From contig CABUCP010000279.1 of assembly GCA_902490055.1 (NCBI GenBank), forward strand, positions 1 through 5,051: a stretch of 5,051 nucleotides of DNA, given 5' to 3'. The stretch's first letter is position 1. Every line of letters begins with the position of its first letter. Shown here in pieces: positions 1 to 5,051 of the stretch. A model generated the notes under the pieces. It had not been told where the DNA came from. It was given only the letters and a program-made list of their open reading frames with translations, and ran no database searches. A program made the position numbers and the translations under genes. The stretch comes from an uncultured Klebsiella sp. Lineage in GTDB: Bacteria; Pseudomonadota; Gammaproteobacteria; Enterobacterales; Enterobacteriaceae.

Positions 1-26
1 TCCACACGTATCCAGCACGAAATAAT

Positions 27-938
27 ATGCAAAAGTTTGATACCAGGACCTTCCAGGGCCTGATCCTGACCTTACAGGATTACTGGGCTCGTCAGGGCTG
101 CACCATTGTTCAACCACTGGACATGGAAGTCGGCGCCGGCACATCCCACCCAATGACCTGCTTACGCGCATTGGGTCCAGAGCCAATGGCGACTGCCTAC
201 GTGCAGCCATCCCGTCGCCCGACCGACGGTCGCTATGGCGAAAACCCGAACCGTTTACAGCACTATTACCAGTTCCAGGTGGTGATTAAGCCTTCTCCGG
301 ACAACATTCAGGAGCTGTACCTCGGGTCTCTGAAAGAGCTGGGTATGGATCCGACTATCCACGATATCCGCTTCGTAGAAGATAACTGGGAAAACCCGAC
401 GCTGGGCGCCTGGGGCCTGGGCTGGGAAGTGTGGCTGAACGGTATGGAAGTGACGCAGTTTACTTACTTCCAGCAGGTCGGCGGCCTGGAGTGTAAACCG
501 GTCACCGGCGAGATCACCTACGGTCTCGAACGTCTGGCGATGTATATCCAGGGCGTAGACAGTGTATACGATCTGGTCTGGAGCGACGGCCCGCTGGGTA
601 AAACTACCTACGGCGACGTGTTCCATCAGAACGAAGTGGAACAATCCACCTACAACTTTGAATACGCCGATGTGGACTTCCTGTTCACCTGCTTTGAGCA
701 GTACGAGAAAGAAGCGCAGCAGTTGCTGGCGCTGGACACTCCGCTGCCGCTGCCAGCCTATGAGCGTATTCTAAAAGCCGCCCATAGCTTCAACCTGCTG
801 GATGCGCGTAAAGCCATTTCGGTCACCGAGCGTCAGCGCTACATTCTGCGCATTCGTACCCTGACCAAAGCAGTGGCAGAAGCTTACTATGCTTCCCGTG
901 AAGCCCTTGGCTTCCCGATGTGCAACAAAGATAAATAA
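27..938 (+). CDS. glyQ: Glycyl-tRNA synthetase alpha subunit
   Basis: This is the catalytic alpha subunit of the bacterial alpha2beta2 glycyl-tRNA synthetase, a cytoplasmic class II enzyme that activates glycine with ATP and transfers it to tRNA-Gly. The 303-residue length equals that of E. coli GlyQ, and I recognise nearly every stretch. The conserved [16 protein letters not shown] segment is at residues 61-76 and leads into the class II motif 2 region (about 74-90, [12 protein letters not shown]). The aromatic and acidic active-site strand [18 protein letters not shown] is at 133-150. The motif 3 signature GLER is at 166-169, with R169 as the expected ATP-binding arginine. The rest, from about residue 220, is a helical C-terminal region. 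The ATG at 27 gives the known N-terminus [10 protein letters not shown]. The 26 visible upstream bases contain no strong Shine-Dalgarno match. Visible differences from remembered E. coli GlyQ include A48 for E and T56 for A. The gene lies 9 bp upstream of glyS in one operon. Confidence 0.98.
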   Translation: MQKFDTRTFQGLILTLQDYWARQGCTIVQPLDMEVGAGTSHPMTCLRALGPEPMATAYVQPSRRPTDGRYGENPNRLQHYYQFQVVIKPSPDNIQELYLGSLKELGMDPTIHDIRFVEDNWENPTLGAWGLGWEVWLNGMEVTQFTYFQQVGGLECKPVTGEITYGLERLAMYIQGVDSVYDLVWSDGPLGKTTYGDVFHQNEVEQSTYNFEYADVDFLFTCFEQYEKEAQQLLALDTPLPLPAYERILKAAHSFNLLDARKAISVTERQRYILRIRTLTKAVAEAYYASREALGFPMCNKDK

Positions 939-942
939 GAGG
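937..942 (+). promoter_or_regulatory. Ribosome binding site of glyS
   Basis: AAGAGG lies 5 nt before the glyS ATG at 948. Its first bases overlap the glyQ TAA stop at 936-938. A ribosome finishing glyQ would therefore sit on this site, which fits translational coupling and balanced alpha and beta synthesis. The coupling is an inference. Confidence 0.8.
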
Positions 943-947
943 CGGCC

Positions 948-3017
948 ATGTCTGAGAAAACTTTCCTGGTGGAGATCGGCACCGAAGAGCTGCCACCAAA
1001 AGCACTGCGCAGCCTGGCTGAATCCTTCGCTGCTAACTTTACTGCGGAACTCGACAACGCTGGCCTCGCGCACGGCGCCGTCGAGTGGTTCGCCGCGCCG
1101 CGCCGCCTGGCGCTGAAAGTGACGAATCTGGCCGCCTCCCAGCCGGATCGCGAAGTTGAAAAACGCGGCCCGGCAATCGCCCAGGCGTTTGATGCCGAAG
1201 GTAAACCGAGCAAAGCGGCTGAGGGCTGGGCGCGCGGCTGCGGTATCACCGTCGATCAGGCCGAGCGTCTGACCACCGACAAAGGCGAGTGGCTGCTGTA
1301 TCGTGCCCACGTGAAGGGCGAAAGCGCGCCAACGCTGCTGCCGAACATGGTTGCAACCTCGCTGGCGAAGCTGCCTATCCCTAAACTGATGCGTTGGGGC
1401 GCTTCTGACGTCCACTTCGTACGTCCGGTTCACACCGTGACCCTGCTGCTGGGCGATCAGGTTATCCCGGCGACTATTCTGGGTATCGCTTCCGACCGTA
1501 TTATTCGCGGCCACCGTTTTATGGGCGAGCCGGAGTTCACCATCGACAATGCCGACCAGTATCCGCAGATTCTGCTGGAACGCGGTAAAGTGATGGCCAA
1601 CTACGCCGAACGTAAAGCCAAAATCAAAGCGGACGCTGAAGCAGCGGCGCGTAAGATTGGCGGTAACGCTGACCTGAGCGAAAGCCTGCTGGAAGAAGTC
1701 ACCTCGCTGGTGGAATGGCCGGTGGTGCTGACGGCGAAGTTTGAAGAAAAATTCCTCGCGGTGCCGTCTGAAGCGCTGGTTTACACCATGAAGGGCGACC
1801 AGAAATACTTCCCGGTCTATGATAACGACGGCAAACTGCTGCCGAACTTTATCTTCGTCGCTAACATCGAGTCGAAAGACCCGCAGCAGATCATCTCCGG
1901 TAACGAGAAGGTCGTTCGTCCGCGTCTGGCCGATGCCGAGTTCTTCTTCAATACTGACCGCAAAAAACGTCTGGAAGACAATCTGCCGCGTCTGGAAACC
2001 GTGCTGTTCCAACAGCAACTGGGGACCCTGCGTGACAAGACCGATCGCATTCAGGCGCTGGCAGGCTGGATTGCCGAACAAATTGGCGCTGACGTTAACC
2101 ACGCAACCCGCGCGGGCCTGCTGTCGAAGTGCGACCTGATGACCAACATGGTTTTCGAGTTCACCGACACCCAGGGCGTGATGGGCATGCATTACGCACG
2201 CCATGATGGCGAAGCGGAAGACGTCGCCGTCGCGCTGAACGAGCAGTACCAGCCGCGCTTTGCCGGCGATGCGCTGCCGTCTAATCCGGTTGCCTGCGCG
2301 GTGGCTATTGCCGATAAGATGGATACCCTGGCGGGTATCTTCGGTATCGGTCAGCATCCGAAAGGCGATAAAGACCCGTTTGCGCTGCGTCGTGCCGCGT
2401 TGGGCGTATTGCGTATCATCGTTGAGAAGAACCTGAACCTCGATCTGCAAACGTTGACCGAAGAAGCGGTGCGTCTGTACGGCGAGAAGCTGACTAACGC
2501 TAAGGTGGTTGATGAGGTAATCGATTTCATGCTGGGCCGTTTCCGCGCCTGGTATCAGGATGAAGGTTACGGCGTTGACACCATTCAGGCTGTCCTGGCG
2601 CGTCGTCCGACTCGTCCGGCGGATTTCGATGCGCGCATGAAGGCGGTATCGCACTTCCGTACCCTGGAAGAGTCCTCGGCGCTGGCGGCGGCAAACAAAC
2701 GCGTGTCCAACATCCTGGCGAAATCCGACGAGACGCTGAACGATATCGTTCACGCTTCGGTGCTGAAAGAAGCCGCGGAAATCAAACTGGCCGGTAATCT
2801 GGTGGTGCTGCGCGACAAGCTGCAGCCGTACTTCGCCGATGGCCGTTATCAGGATGCGCTGATTGAGCTGGCTGCGCTGCGCGAGCCGGTCGATGAGTTC
2901 TTCGAGAACGTGATGGTTAATGCCGAAGACAAAGATGTTCGCATCAACCGTTTGACGCTGCTGTCCAAACTGCGCGAACTGTTCCTACAGGTGGCTGATA
3001 TCTCGCTGCTGCAGTAA
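948..3017 (+). CDS. glyS: Glycyl-tRNA synthetase beta subunit
   Basis: This is the beta subunit of the heterotetrameric glycyl-tRNA synthetase. It supplies most of the tRNA-Gly recognition surface, including the anticodon-binding part, and is required for aminoacylation together with GlyQ. At 689 residues it is full length for the family. The N-terminus [17 protein letters not shown] is the family hallmark, and [14 protein letters not shown] follows at about 45-58. A highly conserved block at 393-417 contains E404, Q409-G410 and M412-G413, followed by YAR. The segment [16 protein letters not shown] is at about 550-565. The C-terminal 100 or so residues, ending [25 protein letters not shown], resemble the DALR-type helical anticodon-binding domain. 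The start is fixed by the AAGAGG site and the E. coli-like N-terminus. Residues from about 570 to 665 differ more from remembered E. coli GlyS than the rest, as expected for a less constrained surface. The gene ends 18 bp before the operon terminator hairpin. Confidence 0.98.
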   Translation: MSEKTFLVEIGTEELPPKALRSLAESFAANFTAELDNAGLAHGAVEWFAAPRRLALKVTNLAASQPDREVEKRGPAIAQAFDAEGKPSKAAEGWARGCGITVDQAERLTTDKGEWLLYRAHVKGESAPTLLPNMVATSLAKLPIPKLMRWGASDVHFVRPVHTVTLLLGDQVIPATILGIASDRIIRGHRFMGEPEFTIDNADQYPQILLERGKVMANYAERKAKIKADAEAAARKIGGNADLSESLLEEVTSLVEWPVVLTAKFEEKFLAVPSEALVYTMKGDQKYFPVYDNDGKLLPNFIFVANIESKDPQQIISGNEKVVRPRLADAEFFFNTDRKKRLEDNLPRLETVLFQQQLGTLRDKTDRIQALAGWIAEQIGADVNHATRAGLLSKCDLMTNMVFEFTDTQGVMGMHYARHDGEAEDVAVALNEQYQPRFAGDALPSNPVACAVAIADKMDTLAGIFGIGQHPKGDKDPFALRRAALGVLRIIVEKNLNLDLQTLTEEAVRLYGEKLTNAKVVDEVIDFMLGRFRAWYQDEGYGVDTIQAVLARRPTRPADFDARMKAVSHFRTLEESSALAAANKRVSNILAKSDETLNDIVHASVLKEAAEIKLAGNLVVLRDKLQPYFADGRYQDALIELAALREPVDEFFENVMVNAEDKDVRINRLTLLSKLRELFLQVADISLLQ
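1706..1713 (+). other. Chi octamer
   Basis: The sequence is GCTGGTGG, identical to the enterobacterial Chi site that modulates RecBCD during double-strand-break repair. It lies inside glyS and reads in the direction of the gene. The motif is certain. Its activity here is inferred from the organism group, and such sites are frequent in coding DNA. Confidence 0.6.
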
Positions 3018-3034
3018 CTATTTCGTGATAGGTC

Positions 3035-3063
3035 AAAAGCCTGCCATCCGGCAGGTTTTTTTT
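3035..3063 (+). terminator. Intrinsic terminator of glyQ-glyS
   Basis: The stem CCTGCC (3040-3045) pairs perfectly with GGCAGG (3050-3055) around the 4-base loop ATCC. It is extended below by a G-U pair and A-T pairs, because AAAA at 3035-3038 faces the T run. Eight consecutive T residues at 3056-3063 follow. This is a textbook rho-independent terminator 18 bp past the glyS stop, and it separates the synthetase operon from the downstream ABC-F gene. Confidence 0.95.
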
Positions 3064-3081
3064 CGTCTTATTGCGGTGGTG

Positions 3082-3122
3082 AAAAAATAATCTTGAAATC
3101 CAGGCCCAGCCCTGGCTATCCT
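3082..3122 (+). promoter_or_regulatory. Putative sigma70 promoter for the ABC-F gene
   Basis: TTGAAA at 3093-3098 matches the -35 consensus at 5 of 6 positions. TATCCT at 3117-3122 matches the -10 consensus at 4 of 6, with an 18-bp spacer. An A/T-rich tract (AAAAAATAA, 3082-3090) lies directly upstream of the -35, where an UP element would be. The predicted start would be near 3129, giving a leader of about 120 nt before the ATG at 3250. The spacer contains a 5-bp inverted repeat, CCAGG (3100-3104) and CCTGG (3111-3115). Its position would suit a bound regulator, but it may be chance. No better promoter was seen between the glyS terminator and this gene. Confidence 0.5.
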
Positions 3123-3129
3123 ATGCCCC

Positions 3130-3144
3130 GACGAATCCCTCGTC
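3130..3144 (+). other. Small leader hairpin 1
   Basis: GACGA (3130-3134) and TCGTC (3140-3144) form a perfect 5-bp stem around a 5-base loop, at the predicted 5' end of the ABC-F transcript. It could protect the 5' end of the mRNA. It has no T run, so it is not a terminator. The structure is visible but its role is unknown. Confidence 0.3.
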
Positions 3145-3196
3145 TCACTGGAGCGCGCACGACAAATGAACAAACACGACTGATGAACTTCATGCC

Positions 3197-3220
3197 TTAC
3201 CCCGCAGACGCTGCAGGTAG
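3197..3220 (+). other. Leader hairpin 2, upstream of the ABC-F ribosome binding site
   Basis: TACC (3198-3201) pairs with GGTA (3216-3219) and GCAG (3204-3207) with CTGC (3211-3214). The loop is ACG, with a small asymmetric internal loop of CC against A. Alternatively CCCC at 3200-3203 could pair with GGGG at 3220-3223. The hairpin ends about 20 nt before the Shine-Dalgarno sequence, so it could tune access to it. It is not followed by a T run. Pairing was read by eye, without an energy calculation. Confidence 0.35.
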
Positions 3221-3239
3221 GGGAGTATTGATTTCATTC

Positions 3240-3244
3240 AGGAG
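3240..3244 (+). promoter_or_regulatory. Ribosome binding site that decides the ABC-F start
   Basis: AGGAG lies 5 nt before the ATG at 3250, near-ideal spacing. A GTG at 3244 is in the same frame, but its G is the last base of this AGGAG and it has no Shine-Dalgarno of its own. The ATG at 3250 is therefore the better start, giving MAHCAHTPSF as the N-terminus. Confidence 0.85.
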
Positions 3245-3249
3245 TGCTT

Positions 3250-4869
3250 ATGGCTCATTGCGCCCACACCCCCTCTTTTGTTTTGCATCAGGTCACCTGT
3301 CAGTTTGCGACGGGACAGACGCTTTTTGGTCCGCTGAATTTATCGCTGGAACCGTCACTTTGCGGCCTTGTCGGGCGAAACGGCGTCGGTAAGACACGCC
3401 TGATGCGCCTGCTGGCGGGCCTTGATTCCCCTTCCGGCGGCCATATCGAACGAGCATCCTCCGTTGCCTGGGTGGCGCAGCAGCCAACCCTCACGGCCTC
3501 GACAACCCTTGCTTCTCTGCTAGGCTATGCGCCGGTTTTTGCCGCGCTGACGCGCCTTGAGCACGGGGAAGGATTAGCTGATGACCTCGAATTATTGGAT
3601 GGCTTTTGGGATCTGCCGGATCGCCTGAGCGCTGCTTTCCGTGAGGCCGAACTCCCGGAATTTGCCGCCGATCGTCCCGCTTCTTTACTCAGCGGCGGCG
3701 AGCGTATGAAAGCGCAGCTTTGCGGCGCATTGGTTTCCGGCGCGGATTATTTATTGCTGGATGAGCCCACCAATCACCTCGATCGCCAGGGGCGGGAATG
3801 GTTATATCAGCGGCTGGAAAGCTGGCGGGGCGGGGCATTAATCGCCAGTCATGACCGTGAGCTACTGGCGCTGATGCCAAGGATTATCGAACTGACGCCG
3901 ACGGCGTTGCGCAGCTTCGGCGGTCACTATGCCGACTATCAGCAGCAGCGTGAGGCGGAACAGCAGGCCGCTCGTGCGGCACTGGAGCACGCCGCTTGCG
4001 AACGGCGGCGTACCCGCGCGCGGATGCAAAGAGAGCATGACGCCGCCCAGCGGCGCTCGGCCCAGACGCTGCGTACCGTTGATACGCTGAATATCGCTTC
4101 TTTCGAGCGCGTGAAGTATAAGGGCGCGGCCAAAGAGCGCCCGGGAACGCTGCGTCGCCAGCACCGTGAGCAACATTGCGGCCTGAATGCCGCCGTGCGG
4201 CAGGCGCGGGAACGGGTGGAAGAAGATAATCCGGTGATGTTTACGCTGCCCGGCAGCGAAGTGGCCGCCGGCAAGCAGGTCATGGTGCTGGATTCCCTAC
4301 AGCTGGCCCATTCACCCACTGCGCCGCTCGATTGGCGCGTGGATGGCCCGATGCGTATCGCGTTAAAGGGGGCGAATGGCTGCGGTAAAACCACCTTGTT
4401 GAAAACCCTGATGGGGCTGGAGCCGCCCCTCTCAGGCGACGTCCGGCTGTCGGTCAGCGCGGCCTATCTCGATCAGCATCTAACGCAGCTGGATTTATCG
4501 CTATCGGTAATGGCGCACCTGAACTTAGGCGATACTCCGCTGGATGAGGGGATGTTACGCAGCCGTCTGGCGCAGCTGCAGCTCGGGGCGGATAAGGTCC
4601 ACCTGCCGCTGGCATCATTAAGCGGCGGCGAGCGGTTGAAAGCGGCGCTTGCTTGCGTGCTTTGGCGGCGGGACTCAACCCAGCTGCTGTTGCTGGATGA
4701 GCCGACCAACCATCTCGATTTGGCTTCAACGCAGGCGATTGAGAGCGCGCTGGCGGCGTTTCCCGGCGCGATGCTGGTGGTGTCGCATGACGACGCCTTT
4801 CTGCAAGGGTTAAAGCTGACCCACTGTCTGGAGTGGCGGGAAACGGGCTGGCATTTTTCCCGGCTTTAA
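3250..4869 (+). CDS. ABC-F family ATPase (probable ribosome-associated), non-canonical paralogue
   Basis: The 539-residue protein has two ABC ATPase domains in one chain and no membrane segment or signal peptide, so it is a soluble ABC-F protein, not a transporter. Domain 1 has Walker A G42-T49 (GRNGVGKT), Q-loop Q77/Q78, signature LSGGE at 147-151, Walker B ending D171 with catalytic E172, EPTNHLD at 172-178, and switch H201. A charged Arg/Glu/Gln-rich, probably helical linker follows (about 222-330), where ABC-F proteins carry the segment that reaches P-site tRNA on the ribosome. Domain 2 has Walker A 374-381 (GANGCGKT), LSGGE 457-461, Walker B ending D483 with E484, and switch H513. EPTNHLD in both domains is typical of ABC-F. 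Only 100 residues separate K48 from S148, so there is little room for the arm seen in EttA, and no C-terminal coiled coil like that of Uup is present. By recall it is not EttA, Uup, YbiT or YheS. Substrate and effect are unknown: translation factor, ribosome assembly or antibiotic protection are all possible. It has its own promoter and is flanked by terminators. Confidence 0.93.
   Translation: MAHCAHTPSFVLHQVTCQFATGQTLFGPLNLSLEPSLCGLVGRNGVGKTRLMRLLAGLDSPSGGHIERASSVAWVAQQPTLTASTTLASLLGYAPVFAALTRLEHGEGLADDLELLDGFWDLPDRLSAAFREAELPEFAADRPASLLSGGERMKAQLCGALVSGADYLLLDEPTNHLDRQGREWLYQRLESWRGGALIASHDRELLALMPRIIELTPTALRSFGGHYADYQQQREAEQQAARAALEHAACERRRTRARMQREHDAAQRRSAQTLRTVDTLNIASFERVKYKGAAKERPGTLRRQHREQHCGLNAAVRQARERVEEDNPVMFTLPGSEVAAGKQVMVLDSLQLAHSPTAPLDWRVDGPMRIALKGANGCGKTTLLKTLMGLEPPLSGDVRLSVSAAYLDQHLTQLDLSLSVMAHLNLGDTPLDEGMLRSRLAQLQLGADKVHLPLASLSGGERLKAALACVLWRRDSTQLLLLDEPTNHLDLASTQAIESALAAFPGAMLVVSHDDAFLQGLKLTHCLEWRETGWHFSRL
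4773..4780 (+). other. Chi octamer
   Basis: A second GCTGGTGG on the same strand, inside the ABC-F gene where it encodes part of the strand before the switch histidine of domain 2. The motif is certain. Function is inferred from the enterobacterial context. Confidence 0.6.
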
Positions 4870-4875
4870 ATGTTA

Positions 4876-4907
4876 AAACAGGCGCCATCTGCTGAAGGCG
4901 CCTGTTT
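4876..4907 (+). terminator. Terminator hairpin after the ABC-F gene, possibly bidirectional
   Basis: AAACAGGCGCC (4876-4886) and GGCGCCTGTTT (4897-4907) form a perfect 11-bp stem with a 10-base loop, starting 6 bp past the ABC-F stop. The T tract on the + strand is only three bases and belongs to the stem. Read on the - strand the hairpin is followed by TTTTAACATTT, slightly better. It probably ends the ABC-F transcript and backs up termination of cspA from the other side. The stem is certain; termination strength is uncertain. Confidence 0.7.
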
Positions 4908-4916
4908 ACGACAGGT

Positions 4917-4947
4917 AAAAAAAATCCCCGCCATCAGGCAGGGATTT
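4917..4947 (-). terminator. Intrinsic terminator of cspA
   Basis: Read on the - strand, AAATCCCTGCC (4947-4937) pairs with GGCGGGGATTT (4932-4922) over 11 bp with one T-G wobble and a TGAT loop. It is followed by a T run (complement of the A residues at 4917-4924). It begins 21 nt past the cspA stop and is a strong rho-independent terminator. Read on the + strand the wobble becomes a C-A mismatch and the tail is poor, so it acts mainly for cspA. Confidence 0.93.
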
Positions 4948-4968
4948 ATAATTCTTAGCGGCTTGAAC

Positions 4969-5051
4969 TTACAGAGAAGTTACGTTGCCAGCTGCCGGGC
5001 CTTTAGCGCCGCTTTCGATGGTGAAGGAAACTTTCTGACCTTCGTCCAGGG
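4969..5051 (-). CDS. cspA: Cold shock protein CspA, C-terminal part (cut by the window edge)
   Basis: The - strand encodes 26 residues ending in TAA (complement of 4969-4971), plus two bases of a preceding codon. The peptide starts LDEGQKVSFTIESG and ends GPAAGNVTSL, identical to residues 45-70 of the 70-residue E. coli CspA as I remember it. CspA is the main cold-induced single-stranded nucleic acid chaperone, a five-stranded OB-fold protein that melts mRNA structure at low temperature. The RNP1 and RNP2 motifs, the start codon and the long cold-responsive 5' leader lie outside the window. The part seen covers the last strands of the fold. The ending AAGNVTSL favours CspA over CspB, CspG or CspE, though close paralogues exist. 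The gene converges on the ABC-F gene, with 99 bp between the stops. Confidence 0.95.
   Translation of the reverse strand, partial: LDEGQKVSFTIESGAKGPAAGNVTSL

Noticed and set aside
255..644. 129-codon - strand frame opposite glyQ
   Set aside because: It is an antisense shadow of a highly conserved gene, with no recognisable domain and no support for a separate gene.
771..2753. 660-codon open frame on the - strand opposite glyS
   Set aside because: It lies wholly opposite the 3' end of glyQ and glyS, which are certain genes with strong codon bias. Such bias leaves an antisense frame free of stops. The predicted protein is rich in Arg, Gln and Phe with no recognisable domain.
3040..3055. REP-like palindrome (the reverse complement contains GCCGGATGGC)
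   Set aside because: It resembles half of an enterobacterial REP unit, but it is a simple 6-bp stem followed directly by eight T residues just after a stop codon. A terminator explains it fully, and no second REP unit is present.
3018..3249. Remnant of hokA/sokA or an IS element, as found near cspA in E. coli K-12
   Set aside because: Reading both strands gave no Hok-like peptide, no transposase fragment, and no terminal inverted repeats or target duplications around the ABC-F gene.
3093..3392. 99-codon + strand frame spanning the intergenic region and the ABC-F start
   Set aside because: It has no Shine-Dalgarno before its TTG or ATG candidates and overlaps about 140 bp of the confident ABC-F gene in another frame. 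The peptide is low-complexity and unrecognised.
3939..4394. 151-codon - strand frame, and others opposite the ABC-F gene
   Set aside because: They are antisense shadows in GC-rich coding DNA, rich in Arg, Ser and Ala with no domain. The ABC-F motifs fix the real frame on the + strand.
3691..4650. Direct repeat AGCGGCGGCGAGCG in two places in the ABC-F gene
   Set aside because: Both copies encode the LSGGER signature of the two ATPase domains, so this is expected from the ancestral domain duplication and is not a mobile or regulatory repeat.

Overview
The window is chromosomal DNA from a gammaproteobacterium of the Enterobacteriaceae. The GlyRS alpha and beta subunits are near-identical to, and the same length as, the E. 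coli proteins as I remember them. The CspA C-terminus at the right edge matches E. coli CspA residue for residue. A few GlyQ and GlyS substitutions, and the gene content between glyS and cspA, indicate a relative rather than E. coli K-12. A Klebsiella/Enterobacter-like genus is my guess, not something the sequence proves.

Layout: (1) 27-3017 is the glyQ-glyS operon on the + strand, encoding the two subunits of the alpha2beta2 glycyl-tRNA synthetase, with 9 bp between the genes. It ends in a strong intrinsic terminator at 3035-3063. (2) 3064-3249 is an intergenic leader with a plausible sigma70 promoter, two small hairpins and a good Shine-Dalgarno sequence. (3) 3250-4869 encodes a 539-residue ABC-F ATPase with two complete nucleotide-binding domains and no transmembrane segment. 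By recall it is none of the four E. coli K-12 ABC-F proteins (EttA, Uup, YbiT, YheS). (4) 4870-4968 is a 99-bp convergent intergenic region holding two hairpins back to back. (5) 4969-5051 is the 3' end of cspA on the - strand, cut by the window edge.

Functionally this is a translation neighbourhood: tRNA charging, a probable ribosome-binding ABC-F factor, and the major cold-shock RNA chaperone. GlyQ and GlyS form one enzyme and are clearly co-transcribed. The ABC-F gene has its own promoter and is separated from both neighbours by terminators, so it looks like an independent accessory gene placed between two core loci. It is the least ordinary part of the window. I saw no insertion sequence, CRISPR array, tRNA or rRNA gene.
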